From positions 62,001-126,000 of the forward strand of contig NZ_JAQRFN010000003.1 of NCBI RefSeq assembly GCF_028598555.1: a stretch of 64,000 nucleotides of DNA, written 5' to 3'. Under the pieces are notes generated by a model. That model was not told where the DNA came from. It made no database searches and saw nothing but the letters and a program-made list of their open reading frames with translations. Shown here in pieces: positions 10,403-20,775 of the stretch (positions are counted from its first letter, which is position 1; each line of letters begins with the position of its first letter). A program made the translations under genes and the position numbers. The stretch is from Xenorhabdus anantnagensis (GTDB taxonomy: Bacteria; Pseudomonadota; Gammaproteobacteria; Enterobacterales; Enterobacteriaceae).

Positions 10403-10403
10403 T

Positions 10404-10419
10404 AGTGATGGATATCACA
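10404..10419. promoter_or_regulatory. Candidate CRP-cAMP site upstream of the ompK/tsx-like gene
   Basis: AGTGA-N6-TCACA differs from the TGTGA-N6-TCACA consensus in one base. It lies about 155 bases before the channel gene. E. coli tsx is known to be under CRP and CytR control, which makes such a site plausible. A reversed palindrome TCACA-ATTA-TGTGA at 10433-10446 and a 9-bp hairpin (CTTGAAAAA, loop CATC) at 10447-10468 follow before the gene. Confidence 0.45.
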
Positions 10420-10574
10420 AAAAGAATAAAAATCACAATTATGTGACTTGAAAAACATCTTTTTCAAGACGGTATTATTTATATTCATACGAACAAATAT
10501 TATTATTTGAAGATATTTTATTTCGAACTATTCGAAATATCGTTAACCACTTTAAAACCATATAAAGGGAATTT

Positions 10575-11342
10575 ATGAAAAGACATATTTTGACACTTAC
10601 CGCAGTGGCTGCGGCCTTAGTTTCTGCTTCAGCTAGCGCGGAATACCAGTCAGGGTTTGGCAATGTCAGCATGAACTACCTTGACTGGAATAAACATACC
10701 ACTCATAAAACCGGACAAACTTCCCATAAGGACGATTTTGCTTACTTAGAACTGGAAGGGGGAGCAGGATTTAGCTGGGGTGAATTATATGGTTTCGCTG
10801 ATTTAGAGAATACTTTTAACAGTAAAACAGCCCAACCTGGTGATAACCAACGTTACACTTTCAAGACAACAGGCCGTTTCTATCTGGGTGATACTGGTTT
10901 CAACCTTTATGGTCATGTTTATGGAACCTATTCATTACCAGGCAAAGCAAACGGTGGAAACTTCCATGAAGTTAATACACTCTATGGATTAGGTTACAAT
11001 ACTAATATTGCTGGCCTGTGGTTTAAACCTTTCGTCGCACTTCATTATGTTGACCAAACTTTCTATTCAGGAAACAACGGTTATGTCGTAGGCTGGGTTG
11101 CAGGATACGATTTCAACCTTTGGGAACAAAAATTCAGTGTCACAAACTGGAATGAAATTGAATTAAATCGCAATAAACGTTACGGCAACGGCGGACGCGA
11201 AGGCATTAATGGAGCCATCGGATTATGGTGGACTCCGCATACTTCATTTACAACTGGTGTTCAATACCGCTATGCAGATAACAAACTGGGAGAAGATTTC
11301 TTGCAGGATGGTATTGTTTACAGTATAAAATATAATTTCTAA
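10575..11342 (+). CDS. Outer-membrane channel of the Tsx/OmpK family
   Basis: 255 residues with a clear signal peptide ending ASASA, cleaved before EYQSGFG. The rest alternates short aromatic-rich beta strands and ends in the outer-membrane sorting signal YSIKYNF. The blocks YLELEGGAG..WGELYGFADLEN, GRFYLGDTGFNLYGHVYG and WFKPFVALHY resemble the nucleoside-specific channel / OmpK family, where Tsx passes nucleosides and vibrio OmpK is a phage receptor. It is clearly shorter than E. coli Tsx (294). It lies alone between ampG and cyoA; E. coli tsx is elsewhere, between secF and nrdR, where this window has no channel gene. The substrate cannot be told from sequence. Confidence 0.75.
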   Translation: MKRHILTLTAVAAALVSASASAEYQSGFGNVSMNYLDWNKHTTHKTGQTSHKDDFAYLELEGGAGFSWGELYGFADLENTFNSKTAQPGDNQRYTFKTTGRFYLGDTGFNLYGHVYGTYSLPGKANGGNFHEVNTLYGLGYNTNIAGLWFKPFVALHYVDQTFYSGNNGYVVGWVAGYDFNLWEQKFSVTNWNEIELNRNKRYGNGGREGINGAIGLWWTPHTSFTTGVQYRYADNKLGEDFLQDGIVYSIKYNF

Positions 11343-11692
11343 CAACTAGTTTAGTGGGTGAGCAGTCTTAGACTGCTCACTAGAACCAATAAATAATAGT
11401 TACTCCACTGATAACAAAGCGTATTTCAGCGTTTTTTCTTTGTTTTTTATCAAAGTTTTTCTTTTTAAAATAGGGAGTTATTTGAAATTAATTGTCTATT
11501 TTGATTTTTTGGTTAAGATAACTATCCGAAATTAACGTTTTGTTAAATTTAGAATCACATGTGATCCCTCTAGCATAAAAAGCCTACAAGCCAACCTGCT
11601 TCTATTACAATTGTTTACACTCCGGTAACCATACCGTAGAATGCCCCCACTGATGAAACGACAATAAAGCTTTTGTTATCTGGGGTCGCTCA
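11343..11692. other. Spacer between the ompK-like gene and cyoA
   Basis: No convincing gene. GTGAGCAGTC-TTA-GACTGCTCAC (11358-11380) is a strong hairpin after the channel gene but has no T-run, so it may be a weak terminator. The 12-bp palindrome ATCACATGTGAT (11554-11565) lies about 130 bases before cyoA and may be an operator. GTTAA-type blocks at about 11511-11546 resemble ArcA-site pieces, but no full site could be fixed. Confidence 0.5.
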
Positions 11693-12658
11693 ATGAGACT
11701 TATGAAATACAAAAAAACTATTGGGTTATCATCACTATTCGCAGCCACTTTAATGCTAAGTGGTTGCGATATGGTATTGATGAATCCCAAAGGGGCGATC
11801 GGCGTTGAACAAAAAACGCTGATACTAACAGCGTTTGGCTTGATGCTGATCGTTGTTATTCCGGCTATTGTAATGGCAATCATTTTTGCCTTACGTTACC
11901 GGGAAGCCAATAAATCTGCAACTTATCGTCCAAACTGGGCACACTCAAATAAAATTGAGCTTGTCGTTTGGACAGTGCCTATCCTGATTATCATCACTTT
12001 GGCAACTATTACATGGAAAACGACGCATCAGCTCGATCCATATAAGCCATTGGACAGTGATGTAAAACCGGTGACGATTGAAGTTATTTCCCTTGACTGG
12101 AAATGGCTGTTCATCTATCCGGAACAGGGCATCGCAACTGTAAATGAAATCGTATTCCCTAAAGATGTTCCAATTAACTTCAAAATCACCTCAGACTCTG
12201 TGATGAACTCTTTCTTCATCCCACAGTTGGGTGGTCAGATTTATGCAATGGCAGGTATGCAGACAAAACTGCACCTGATTGCTAACTCAGCGGGTAAATA
12301 CGATGGATTCTCAGCAAGTTACAGTGGTCATGGCTTCTCAGGCATGAAATTCACTGCAACAGCAACTGATGATCGCGCAGGTTTTGAAGAGTGGGTGCAG
12401 AAAGTGAAAGCATCACCTAAAACCCTGGATACCGTGCAAGCATTCAATAAATTGGCTGAACAAAGCCAAAACAACCCTGTTGAATACTTCTCAAGCGTGA
12501 AACCAAAACTGTTCCAAGAAACTATCACCAAATTCATGGGTGATATGGGCCATGCCGGTATGTTTGGTATGTCTGGTCACGGCAAAACAGAACATGGTAA
12601 AGCTGCGGATCATAATATGAATATGAGTCAGCCGGCTCATTCAGGTGTTGAGGAATAA
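11693..12658 (+). CDS. cyoA: Cytochrome bo3 ubiquinol oxidase subunit II
   Basis: Subunit II of the proton-pumping quinol oxidase, 321 residues. The lipoprotein signal ends MLSGC, with cysteine 25. Two membrane helices follow (about 40-65 and 85-108), then a periplasmic cupredoxin-like domain containing [18 protein letters not shown] and [12 protein letters not shown]. The copper ligands of cytochrome c oxidases are absent, as expected for a quinol oxidase. The C-terminus is rich in His, Met and Gly (about 285-315). It is the first gene of cyoABCDE, with 4 bases between its stop and cyoB. Confidence 0.97.
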   Translation: MRLMKYKKTIGLSSLFAATLMLSGCDMVLMNPKGAIGVEQKTLILTAFGLMLIVVIPAIVMAIIFALRYREANKSATYRPNWAHSNKIELVVWTVPILIIITLATITWKTTHQLDPYKPLDSDVKPVTIEVISLDWKWLFIYPEQGIATVNEIVFPKDVPINFKITSDSVMNSFFIPQLGGQIYAMAGMQTKLHLIANSAGKYDGFSASYSGHGFSGMKFTATATDDRAGFEEWVQKVKASPKTLDTVQAFNKLAEQSQNNPVEYFSSVKPKLFQETITKFMGDMGHAGMFGMSGHGKTEHGKAADHNMNMSQPAHSGVEE

Positions 12659-12662
12659 AGGC

Positions 12663-14645
12663 ATGTGGGGAAAATTAACACTGGATGCGATCCCATTACA
12701 TGAACCCATTATTGTGGTGACATTGTTGGGGATTCTGCTCGGGGGACTGGTAGTTGTTGGTTCCTTGACTTATTTCCGTAAATGGAAATGGCTCTGGACT
12801 GAATGGTTAACCAGCGTTGACCATAAAAAAATTGGTGTCATGTACATCGTCGTTGCCATGGTAATGATGCTCCGTGGTTTTGCTGACGCCATCATGATGC
12901 GTGGACAGCAAGCCTTGGCCTCCGCTGGCGAAGCTGGCTTCCTGCCCCCGCACCATTATGATCAGATCTTCACCGCTCACGGCGTTATCATGATCTTCTT
13001 TATGGCGATGCCTTTCGTTGTCGGCCTGATGAACATTGTTGTTCCTCTGCAAATTGGCGCACGCGACGTTGCATTCCCATTCCTGAACTCTTTGAGCTTC
13101 TGGTTATTTGTTGTCGGTGTTGCGCTGATTAATATCTCTCTGGGGGTTGGTGAGTTTGCTCAAACTGGTTGGTTGGCATACCCGCCTCTATCTGGTCTGG
13201 AGTACAACCCGGGAGTCGGTGTCGATTACTGGATATGGAGTCTCCAGCTCTCCGGTGTGGGTACATTGTTGACAGGTGTTAACTTCTTCGTGACTATCCT
13301 GCGCATGCGTGCACCAGGTATGTCCATGATGAAACTCCCTGTATTTACATGGGCTTCACTGTGTACCAACGTTCTTATCATTGCCGCTTTCCCAATCCTG
13401 ACAGTTACTATTGCGTTGTTAACTCTGGATCGTTATCTGGGCACCCATTTCTTTACCAACGATATGGGCGGCAACATGATGATGTACATCAACCTGATCT
13501 GGGCTTGGGGCCATCCTGAAGTTTACATTCTGGTTCTGCCTGTCTTTGGTATCTTCTCTGAAGTTACCGCAACCTTCTCGAAAAAACGCCTGTTTGGTTA
13601 TACCTCTCTGGTGTGGGCGACAATCGTTATTACCATCCTGTCGTTCATCGTATGGTTGCACCACTTCTTTACCATGGGCTCTGGCGCGAACGTCAACGCC
13701 TTCTTTGGTATCGCCACAATGATTATCTCTATCCCAACCGGGGTTAAGATCTTCAACTGGCTGTTCACCATGTACCGTGGTCGTATTGAATTCAAAACCC
13801 CAATGCTGTGGACTGTTGGCTTCTTGGTCACCTTCTCCATTGGTGGTATGACTGGTGTTCTGTTAGCTGTACCTGGCGCAAACTTCGTTCTGCATAACAG
13901 TCTGTTCCTGATTGCCCACTTCCATAACGTCATCATCGGCGGTGTGGTATTTGGCTGCTTCGCAGGTACAACTTACTGGTTCCCGAAAGCATTCGGTTTC
14001 ACTCTGAATGAAAAATGGGGTGTCCGTGCATTCTGGTTCTGGATCACTGGTTTCTTCGTTGCCTTTATGCCGCTGTACGCACTGGGCTTCATGGGTATGA
14101 CCCGTCGTCTGAGCCAGGATATCAATCCAGAATTCCACCCATTGCTGGTTGTTGCAACTGGTGGCGTTGTCTTAATTGCTCTGGGTATTCTGTGTCAGGT
14201 TATCCAGTTCTACGTCAGTATCCGCGACCGCGACCAAAACCGCGATTTGACTGGTGACCCGTGGGGTGGCCGTACTCTGGAATGGGCAACTTCATCTCCA
14301 CCTCCATTCTATAACTTCGCTGAAGTTCCACACATCCAGACTCGTGATGCGTGGTGGGATATGAAAGAAAAAGGTACTGAATATAAGCGCCCAGCAAAAT
14401 ATGAAGAAATTCATATGCCTAAAAATACCAGTGCAGGTGTGATTATCAGTGCTTTCTGTCTGACCTTAGGCTTTGCTTTGATATGGCATATCTGGTGGAT
14501 GGCTATCGCAAGCTTCGCTGGCATCATCATCAGTTGCATCGTGAAAAGCTTTGACGAAGACGTTGATTATTACGTTCCTGTAGCTGAAGTCGAGAAAGTT
14601 GAAAATCAGCGTTACGAAGAACTGAGAAAGGCAGGTGTGAAATAA
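12663..14645 (+). CDS. cyoB: Cytochrome bo3 ubiquinol oxidase subunit I
   Basis: Catalytic heme-copper subunit, 660 residues from the ATG at 12663 ([16 protein letters not shown]). An upstream in-frame ATG at 12645 inside cyoA would add six residues not seen in relatives. The heme and CuB ligand motifs are present: TAHGVIM, WGHPEVY (His and the cross-linked Tyr), LHHFFTM and LIAHFHNV. About 15 membrane helices are expected. It binds heme b, heme o3 and CuB, reduces oxygen and pumps protons. The stop overlaps the cyoC start as TAATG. Confidence 0.98.
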   Translation: MWGKLTLDAIPLHEPIIVVTLLGILLGGLVVVGSLTYFRKWKWLWTEWLTSVDHKKIGVMYIVVAMVMMLRGFADAIMMRGQQALASAGEAGFLPPHHYDQIFTAHGVIMIFFMAMPFVVGLMNIVVPLQIGARDVAFPFLNSLSFWLFVVGVALINISLGVGEFAQTGWLAYPPLSGLEYNPGVGVDYWIWSLQLSGVGTLLTGVNFFVTILRMRAPGMSMMKLPVFTWASLCTNVLIIAAFPILTVTIALLTLDRYLGTHFFTNDMGGNMMMYINLIWAWGHPEVYILVLPVFGIFSEVTATFSKKRLFGYTSLVWATIVITILSFIVWLHHFFTMGSGANVNAFFGIATMIISIPTGVKIFNWLFTMYRGRIEFKTPMLWTVGFLVTFSIGGMTGVLLAVPGANFVLHNSLFLIAHFHNVIIGGVVFGCFAGTTYWFPKAFGFTLNEKWGVRAFWFWITGFFVAFMPLYALGFMGMTRRLSQDINPEFHPLLVVATGGVVLIALGILCQVIQFYVSIRDRDQNRDLTGDPWGGRTLEWATSSPPPFYNFAEVPHIQTRDAWWDMKEKGTEYKRPAKYEEIHMPKNTSAGVIISAFCLTLGFALIWHIWWMAIASFAGIIISCIVKSFDEDVDYYVPVAEVEKVENQRYEELRKAGVK

Positions 14646-15256
14646 TGTCGACTCAAACCCTTAATAACACAGCCGCCCATGACGCTCATGGGCACCACGA
14701 TACAGGAGCCAACAAGGTATTTGGCTTCTGGGTCTACCTGATGAGTGACTTGATCCTGTTTGCAAGTTTGTTCGCTACCTATGCAGTGCTGGTCAATGGC
14801 ACTGCTGGTGGCCCGACAGGTAAAGAAATTTTTGAACTGCCATTTGTACTGGTAGAAACCTTCCTGCTGCTGTTCAGTAGTATCACCTATGGTTTCGCCA
14901 TGTTAGGCATGAACAAGGGTAAAGTTGCACAGGTTAACCTGTGGCTGTTCATTACCTTCCTGCTCGGCCTTGGCTTCGTTTCAATGGAAGTTTATGAATT
15001 CCATAAACTAATTTCAGAAGGCCTTGGTCCTGATCGTAGTGCATTCCTGTCTGCTTTCTTCGCACTGGTAGCTACTCACGGTCTGCACGTTACCTTCGGT
15101 TTAATTTGGATCATCATCCTGATGATTCAAGTTTCACGCCGTGGCATAACTGATGTGAGCCGTATGCGTCTGAACTGTTTGAGCCTGTTCTGGCACTTCC
15201 TTGACGTTGTATGGATCTGTGTATTTACTGTCGTTTATCTGATGGGAGCGATGTAA
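14645..15256 (+). CDS. cyoC: Cytochrome bo3 ubiquinol oxidase subunit III
   Basis: 203 residues with five hydrophobic helices, the subunit III pattern. Conserved stretches include [20 protein letters not shown] and [15 protein letters not shown]. It has no cofactors and stabilises the catalytic core. One-base TAATG overlaps with cyoB before and cyoD after point to translational coupling. Confidence 0.97.
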   Translation: MSTQTLNNTAAHDAHGHHDTGANKVFGFWVYLMSDLILFASLFATYAVLVNGTAGGPTGKEIFELPFVLVETFLLLFSSITYGFAMLGMNKGKVAQVNLWLFITFLLGLGFVSMEVYEFHKLISEGLGPDRSAFLSAFFALVATHGLHVTFGLIWIIILMIQVSRRGITDVSRMRLNCLSLFWHFLDVVWICVFTVVYLMGAM

Positions 15257-15588
15257 TGAGTCATCCAAATACTTCTCATTCCGGCGCCAGCCACGGTAGT
15301 TTCAAAACCTATATGATTGGTTTTGTTCTGTCAGTCATACTGACCGTGATCCCATTCTGGATGGTGATGGAAGGTACTGCTTCACACAGTACAATCCTGA
15401 TAACAGTAGTCGTTATGGCTGTTATTCAGATCTTTGTCCATTTCATTTGCTTCCTGCATATGAATACATCATCTGAAGAGCGTTGGAACCTAGTTGCCTT
15501 AATATTCACATTATTGGTCATCGCTATCGTTGTTGTTGGCTCCCTGTGGATTATGTACAACCTGAACATCAATATGATGGTTGATTAA
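15256..15588 (+). CDS. cyoD: Cytochrome bo3 ubiquinol oxidase subunit IV
   Basis: 110 residues starting [20 protein letters not shown] at 15256, with three membrane helices (E. coli 109). A longer reading from 15211 inside cyoC adds residues foreign to the family, and the TAATG overlap with cyoC supports the short start. The small subunit aids CuB incorporation and stability of the complex. Confidence 0.96.
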   Translation: MSHPNTSHSGASHGSFKTYMIGFVLSVILTVIPFWMVMEGTASHSTILITVVVMAVIQIFVHFICFLHMNTSSEERWNLVALIFTLLVIAIVVVGSLWIMYNLNINMMVD

Positions 15589-15600
15589 GGGTTGATTTGA

Positions 15601-16485
15601 ATGATTAAGCAATACCTGCAAGTGACCAAACCAGGAATTATTTTCGGAAATCTAATTTCTGTGATTGGTGGTTTTCTACTCGCTTCCAAGGGCGTAATAG
15701 ATTACCCCTTGTTCTTTGCAACGATGGTTGGGGTATCGCTGGTAGTCGCATCAGGTTGTGTATTCAACAACTATATCGACCGCGATATCGACCGTATCAT
15801 GGAAAGAACGAAAGAAAGGGTCCTTGTAAAAGGGCTTATCAATCCGAAAATCAGCCTGATTTACGCCTCAGTGTTAGGTATTGCCGGCATAGTGCTGCTC
15901 TATGTAGCAGCCAATGCCTTAGCAATGCAGTTAGCTCTCATCGGGTTTATCATTTATGTTGGGGTCTATAGCCTCTACATGAAAAGAAAATCTGTTTATG
16001 GCACGCTGGTTGGTAGCTTGTCAGGTGCAGCACCTCCCGTGATTGGTTACTGTGCAGTAACGGGACATTTTGATACAGGCGCGCTGATCTTGTTGTTGAT
16101 CTTCAGCTTGTGGCAAATGCCCCACTCTTATGCCATTGCTATTTTTCGGTTCAAAGATTACCAAGCGGCTAACATTCCAGTATTACCAGTGATTAAAGGT
16201 ATTTCCGTCGCGAAAAACCACATCACTCTATATATTCTGGCCTTTATGGTTGCCACTTTGATGCTGGCTATCAGTGGTTATGCGGGTTATAAATACCTCA
16301 TCGTAGCTACTGCAGTAAGTATCTGGTGGCTAGGTATGGCATTATCAGGTTATAAAACCTCTAATGACCGTATCTGGGCCCGTAGGTTATTTCTGTTTTC
16401 TATCGTCGCTATCATGTCATTAAGCGTCATGATGTCTGTAGATTCATCAGCATCTCCAGAAAACCTACTGACTTACGTCTGGTAA
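15601..16485 (+). CDS. cyoE: Protoheme IX farnesyltransferase (heme O synthase)
   Basis: UbiA-family membrane enzyme that adds a farnesyl group to heme b, making the heme O used by CyoB. It has 294 residues, about nine membrane helices, the aspartate-rich prenyl-diphosphate motif [18 protein letters not shown] near residue 60, and the second conserved loop around YSLYMKRKS. Last gene of the cyo operon, 12 bases after cyoD, followed by a terminator. Confidence 0.97.
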   Translation: MIKQYLQVTKPGIIFGNLISVIGGFLLASKGVIDYPLFFATMVGVSLVVASGCVFNNYIDRDIDRIMERTKERVLVKGLINPKISLIYASVLGIAGIVLLYVAANALAMQLALIGFIIYVGVYSLYMKRKSVYGTLVGSLSGAAPPVIGYCAVTGHFDTGALILLLIFSLWQMPHSYAIAIFRFKDYQAANIPVLPVIKGISVAKNHITLYILAFMVATLMLAISGYAGYKYLIVATAVSIWWLGMALSGYKTSNDRIWARRLFLFSIVAIMSLSVMMSVDSSASPENLLTYVW

Positions 16486-16491
16486 TATTTA

Positions 16492-16520
16492 GATGACAGG
16501 GTTTACCCTGTCATCTTTTT
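16492..16520 (+). terminator. Rho-independent terminator of the cyo operon
   Basis: GATGACAGGG-TTTA-CCCTGTCATC followed by five T, six bases after the cyoE stop. Confidence 0.92.
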
Positions 16521-16627
16521 CCTTTCCTTTATCTCCTTATTCAATGACAACTTATTCGGTTACAAATACTGCTTGTTCGTTTGCTCTCACCTAAATGAAA
16601 TGTCATATCAGATTTTTTGAGGTATCC

Positions 16628-17995
16628 ATGAACGATAATAAAATGACTCCGCTTGAACTTCGAGCGACATGGGGCTTAGGTTCCGTTTTCTCTCTGCGCA
16701 TGTTAGGCATGTTCATGGTCTTACCTGTTCTGACAACCTATGGCCTAGAATTACGTGATGCCACTGAAGCTCTTATCGGAATTGCCATTGGCATCTATGG
16801 TTTAACCCAAGCAATATTCCAGATCCCACTTGGGCTTCTTTCAGACAAAATTGGCAGAAAACCTTTAATCATCGGTGGACTTCTCATTTTTGTCTTAGGC
16901 AGTATTATTGCCGCCTTAAGCGACTCTATTTGGGGGATTATTATCGGACGGGCCTTACAAGGCACAGGGGCCATATCCGCCGCTATCATGGCATTGCTTT
17001 CAGATTTGACTCGTGAGCAAAATCGAACAAAAGCAATGGCATTTATCGGCATTAGCTTCGGCATTACATTCGCCTTTGCAATTGTTGTCGGGCCGATTAT
17101 CACCCACCAAATCGGTTTGAATGGCCTATTTGGGGCAATTGCAATCCTTGCTGTCTGCGGAATATTTATCACACTGCTGGCTGTACCAAACACACACAAG
17201 CATTCGCTAAACCGCGAATCAGGAATCGCACGCGACAGCTTCAAACGAGTACTTTCAGATCCTCAACTACTAAAACTCAATTTTGGTATTCTCTGCTTGC
17301 ATACCTTATTGATGTCAAGTTTTGTTGCTCTCCCCCTTGTTATGGAAAAAGTAGGCTTTCCTCCACAGCAACACTGGAAAGTGTATTTAATTACCACACT
17401 CATCTCTTTTGTCGCCGTTCTGCCTTTCATTATCTATGCAGAAACAAAACGTCGCATGAAGCAGGTCTTTTTACTGTGTATAGGCATGCTGTTCATTGCT
17501 GAAGCCGTTTTATGGTCTCAGGGATCGCATCTTTGGGGGATCTTTGCAGGCATTCAAATTTTCTTCCTTGCATTTAACATCATGGAAGCTATTTTACCTT
17601 CACTCATCAGCAAAGAAGCACCTGCGGGTTATAAAGGCACTGCCATGGGTGTTTACTCTACCAGCCAATTCCTTGGCGTTGCTTTAGGAGGCATTCTTGG
17701 GGGAATGCTTTACGAATTACAAGGTGCATCACTCGTCTTTATGGGAGGCATTGCACTGACCGCACTCTGGTTTATTATCAGCCTAACATTACGGCAGCCT
17801 CCATACGTCAGCAGCATCAGACTCATTTTGCCAGAGCAACTAAGTAACCCAGAGGTTTTGGAGAAAAAAATATTGGCGCAAGCTGGCGTAAAAGATGTTG
17901 TCATCGCACCAGAAGAGTTCAGTGCATATATTAAAGTTGATACCAAACTGACCAATCGCGAACAATTAGAACAACTGGTATTATCCCATGAATAA
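16628..17995 (+). CDS. yajR: MFS transporter YajR
   Basis: 455 residues from the ATG at 16628 (MNDNKMTPLELRATWGLGSV); an upstream start at 16595 would add 11 residues not seen in E. coli YajR. Twelve membrane segments carry the MFS motif A region GLLSDKIGRKPLI. A soluble C-terminal domain (about 390-455, ending DVVIAPEEFSAYIKVDTKL) has the ferredoxin-like YAM fold known from YajR. The exported substrate is not established. It sits after cyoE, as in E. coli. Confidence 0.93.
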   Translation: MNDNKMTPLELRATWGLGSVFSLRMLGMFMVLPVLTTYGLELRDATEALIGIAIGIYGLTQAIFQIPLGLLSDKIGRKPLIIGGLLIFVLGSIIAALSDSIWGIIIGRALQGTGAISAAIMALLSDLTREQNRTKAMAFIGISFGITFAFAIVVGPIITHQIGLNGLFGAIAILAVCGIFITLLAVPNTHKHSLNRESGIARDSFKRVLSDPQLLKLNFGILCLHTLLMSSFVALPLVMEKVGFPPQQHWKVYLITTLISFVAVLPFIIYAETKRRMKQVFLLCIGMLFIAEAVLWSQGSHLWGIFAGIQIFFLAFNIMEAILPSLISKEAPAGYKGTAMGVYSTSQFLGVALGGILGGMLYELQGASLVFMGGIALTALWFIISLTLRQPPYVSSIRLILPEQLSNPEVLEKKILAQAGVKDVVIAPEEFSAYIKVDTKLTNREQLEQLVLSHE

Positions 17996-18459
17996 TATGC
18001 TGTATTTGTAACAATTCGAAACTTATAACAGAAAAGTACGGTGTATGATAAGTATGACCAAACACCGTACTATTTTCATATCAACGTGCCATTTACTTAC
18101 GCATCAAAGTACTAGGCGGATTCGACTAATATTTATTATTAACAAGTATACCTATTATTCCCGAAGTATAGCTATATTTTGTTATTTCTGTCGCTGGAAC
18201 GAAATGATCTATTTTGTAGAAATCTTTAATGAGTTTATCTACCTGAGTTATTTTGACATAAACTCTATTTTTTAAAATTAGAATTATATTATGAAACTCA
18301 TTCTGTAAAATAAAACCATATATTATTCCCAATATAAATAATCAAGTTTATTTCATGGTTATAATTAAGGGAAGCATTAGTCATTATTGAAATTACTCAG
18401 CTTCCCTTTTATTATTTAATTAGTTCAAAATAACATATTTATCTTATTCAAGACGTAAA
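17996..18459. other. AT-rich spacer between yajR and yajQ
   Basis: Very AT-rich. AGTACGGTGT (18035-18044) and its complement at 18062-18071 form a 10-bp hairpin with a 17-base loop followed by ATTTTC, a possible yajR terminator. AAGGGAAGC (18367-18375) and GCTTCCCTT (18400-18408) form a second hairpin followed by TTATTATTT, which may end transcription from either side. Open frames here (for example 68 codons at 18126-18332, minus) lack a ribosome site and recognisable motifs. Confidence 0.5.
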
Positions 18460-18951
18460 TTAATCACGGAAATTAGTAAACTGGAAAGGCTGTCCCAATT
18501 CTGCACCGCGAACCAATGCAATGACACTTTGCAGATCATCACGCGCCTTGCCTGTTACCCGTACTTGCTCACCCTGAATCTGAGCCTGTACTTTCAGTTT
18601 ATTGTCCTTAATCAGCTTCACAATCTTTTTCGCCAACGGCGTATCAATACCTTGCAAAAAAGTCGCTTCTACACTGTATGTTTTACCGCTATGAACCATG
18701 TTTTCAGGAACGTTGAGTACGGAACCATCAATTCCGCGTTTAGCAAATTTTTCACGCAGAATATCGACTAATTGATTCACCTGAAAATCAGATTCACTAG
18801 CAATTTTGACCGATTCATTCTTTTCGTTTAATTCAAAGCTCGCGTTGACGTTGCGGAAATCCCAACGACTGGTTAATTCCCTTTGTGCGTTTTCTACTGC
18901 ATTACGCACTTCCTGCATATCAACTTCAGAAACAATATCAAATGATGGCAT
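18460..18951 (-). CDS. yajQ: YajQ family nucleotide-binding protein
   Basis: 163 residues with the family start [22 protein letters not shown] and the TSRWDFRN stretch. The YajQ fold is two ferredoxin-like domains; relatives bind nucleotides, tRNA or cyclic di-GMP, and in E. coli no firm role is known. A CAGGAGGTGACGGGTC ribosome site precedes the ATG. It is divergent from panE, as the E. coli order predicts. Confidence 0.95.
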   Translation of the reverse strand: MPSFDIVSEVDMQEVRNAVENAQRELTSRWDFRNVNASFELNEKNESVKIASESDFQVNQLVDILREKFAKRGIDGSVLNVPENMVHSGKTYSVEATFLQGIDTPLAKKIVKLIKDNKLKVQAQIQGEQVRVTGKARDDLQSVIALVRGAELGQPFQFTNFRD

Positions 18952-19125
18952 GACCCGTCACCTCCTGCTAATCAATAAGACGGCATGATAACCGCTTTCC
19001 ATTATTGGCAAAAGCTCTATACTCGGGAAGCTCAACGATCTTTTTGAAATTATCCTATTTTGAAACCAAGTAGCGTTAAATAACGAGCCGAGGTTCCCCA
19101 TGAAAGCGTCCCTCAAGGAAGAAAT

Positions 19126-20040
19126 ATGAAAATCACCGTTCTTGGCTGTGGCGCTATAGGTAAACTGTGGTTTGCTGCTTTATCCCAACAAAATCATCAC
19201 GTTCAGGGATGGCTAAGAGTTCCACAGCCAGTTATTTCTGTCCAGATCGAAAAATTTAATGGCCAGACCTTTAATCAGCAATTTCCTGCCAATGACGAAA
19301 AACACCTCGCTGAAAGCGAGTTACTCCTTGTTTGTTTAAAAGCATGGCAAGTTTCTGACGCGATTAACCACCTTGCCGACAAACTGTCCCCTCACTGCCC
19401 AATTCTGTTATTACATAATGGAATGGGGACCCAAGAAGAATTTGCTCCTTTGCCCAACCCCATTTTACTTGGCGTCACCACTCATGGAGCCTATCGAAAA
19501 AATGGCATTGTTTACCACAAGTCACAAGGTATAACCCATATTGGGGCCATAACAGCCAGTGCTGCCAAACTCAGTGATCTGGCAGATACTTTACACCTCG
19601 CCCTGCCCGATGTGGCATGGCACAATGAAATACATGCTATCAGTTGGATGAAACTTGCCGTCAATTGTGTCATTAATCCACTTACCGTCATCCATGAGTG
19701 CAAAAATGGTGATTTACGGCATCACTATACACAAATCCAGATATTATGTGATGAAATTCATGAAGTTATGGAACATGATAGTATCCATACAACCAAACAA
19801 ACCCTGATTGATTATGTCATGAACGTGATTGAGCAAACCTCTGAAAATTACTCATCCATGCTACAAGATATATGGGCACAGCGACATACAGAGATAGACT
19901 ACATTACCGGTTTTTTAATGCGTCGAGCCCGTACCCACGGTTTACCAATCACAGAAAATACCGCTATTTATCATTATATTAAACGTAAGGAGGAAGAATA
20001 TGAGCGCCTCAGCCCTTATTTGCCTGGCTCACGGCAGTGA
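19126..20040 (+). CDS. panE: 2-dehydropantoate 2-reductase
   Basis: NADPH-dependent ketopantoate reductase of pantothenate (CoA) synthesis, 304 residues. The N-terminal Rossmann motif is GCGAIG at 7-12. The catalytic lysine and substrate asparagine lie in [15 protein letters not shown], and the C-terminal helical domain contains [20 protein letters not shown], typical of PanE. Its last 41 bases overlap yajL in another frame, so the pair is translationally coupled. Confidence 0.95.
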   Translation: MKITVLGCGAIGKLWFAALSQQNHHVQGWLRVPQPVISVQIEKFNGQTFNQQFPANDEKHLAESELLLVCLKAWQVSDAINHLADKLSPHCPILLLHNGMGTQEEFAPLPNPILLGVTTHGAYRKNGIVYHKSQGITHIGAITASAAKLSDLADTLHLALPDVAWHNEIHAISWMKLAVNCVINPLTVIHECKNGDLRHHYTQIQILCDEIHEVMEHDSIHTTKQTLIDYVMNVIEQTSENYSSMLQDIWAQRHTEIDYITGFLMRRARTHGLPITENTAIYHYIKRKEEEYERLSPYLPGSRQ

Positions 20041-20596
20041 AGAAATCGAGGCTGTCACTACTATTGATTTACTTGTCCGGGCAGGAGTGGATGTCACTGT
20101 AGCCAGTACAGAAGCTGATGGCTCCCTAACATTAACCTGCTCACGCGGCGTCAAAATCGTTGCAGATGTTCCTTTGATTGATGTCGTTGACGAAGATTTT
20201 GATGCCATTATTCTACCGGGCGGGATAAAAGGTGCAGAATGTTTTCGTGACAGTTTATTAGTCGTAGAAAAAATTCGAATCGCACAAAGTCAGGGGAAAA
20301 TCATTGCGGCAATCTGTGCATCTCCTGCAATCGTATTGGAATACCATCAACTTTTCCCCGTCGGAAATATGACTGGCTACCCCAGCATGCAGGATGAAAT
20401 TTCGCCAGAAAAATGGATTGATAAACGCGTTTATTTTGACGAAAGAGTTAACTTACTGACCAGCCAAGGGCCTGCCACTGCTTTTGACTTCGCCTTGAAA
20501 CTGATTGAATTATTGAAGGGAAAAGAGAAAGCAGCAGAAATTGCCGCTCAACTTGTTTTGCCGCCCGGTATTAATAATTACCAAAATTTCCAGTAA
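20000..20596 (+). CDS. yajL: Protein/nucleic acid deglycase YajL (DJ-1/PfpI family)
   Basis: 198 residues (E. coli 196). DJ-1 superfamily chaperone linked to oxidative stress; a glyoxal deglycase activity has been described for the family. The nucleophile elbow AAICASPA places the reactive cysteine at 106, and the conserved glutamate is E15. The usual APGSEE at residues 10-15 reads AHGSEE here, a substitution beside the active-site glutamate. A GTAAGGAGGAAG ribosome site lies inside the end of panE. Confidence 0.94.
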   Translation: MSASALICLAHGSEEIEAVTTIDLLVRAGVDVTVASTEADGSLTLTCSRGVKIVADVPLIDVVDEDFDAIILPGGIKGAECFRDSLLVVEKIRIAQSQGKIIAAICASPAIVLEYHQLFPVGNMTGYPSMQDEISPEKWIDKRVYFDERVNLLTSQGPATAFDFALKLIELLKGKEKAAEIAAQLVLPPGINNYQNFQ

Positions 20597-20617
20597 TTAT
20601 CTCACTGCATAATATAT

Positions 20618-20693
20618 CTAATAGCTTTATATCTAACAGCTTTATACTTAATAGCTTTCAAGTTACAACCAATAAAGGAACAACTTGAAAGCT
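20618..20693. repeat. 15-bp tandem repeats and a 12-bp hairpin after yajL
   Basis: Three 15-base units (20618-20632, 20633-20647, 20648-20662) share TAATAGCTTTAT. The last runs into AGCTTTCAAGTT (20653-20664), whose exact complement is at 20682-20693. The CTTTCAAGTT block is also found at the ERIC end in this window, so this may be a deletion remnant of such an element. It lies between convergent yajL and thiI and could end transcription. Confidence 0.55.
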
Positions 20694-20775
20694 AAAGACG
20701 GAATACATAGGCTGCCTATCAGACCAATTTCCATAAGCAGCCCTGTTTCCTATTTACAAATTAATTGACTGCAAA

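Noticed and set aside
10433-10446. TCACA-ATTA-TGTGA as a second CRP site
   Set aside because: Half-sites are in the reverse order of a CRP site; treated as a plain palindrome.
18126-18332. 68-codon minus-strand frame between yajR and yajQ
   Set aside because: AT-rich, no ribosome site, no family resemblance; listed only within the spacer description.
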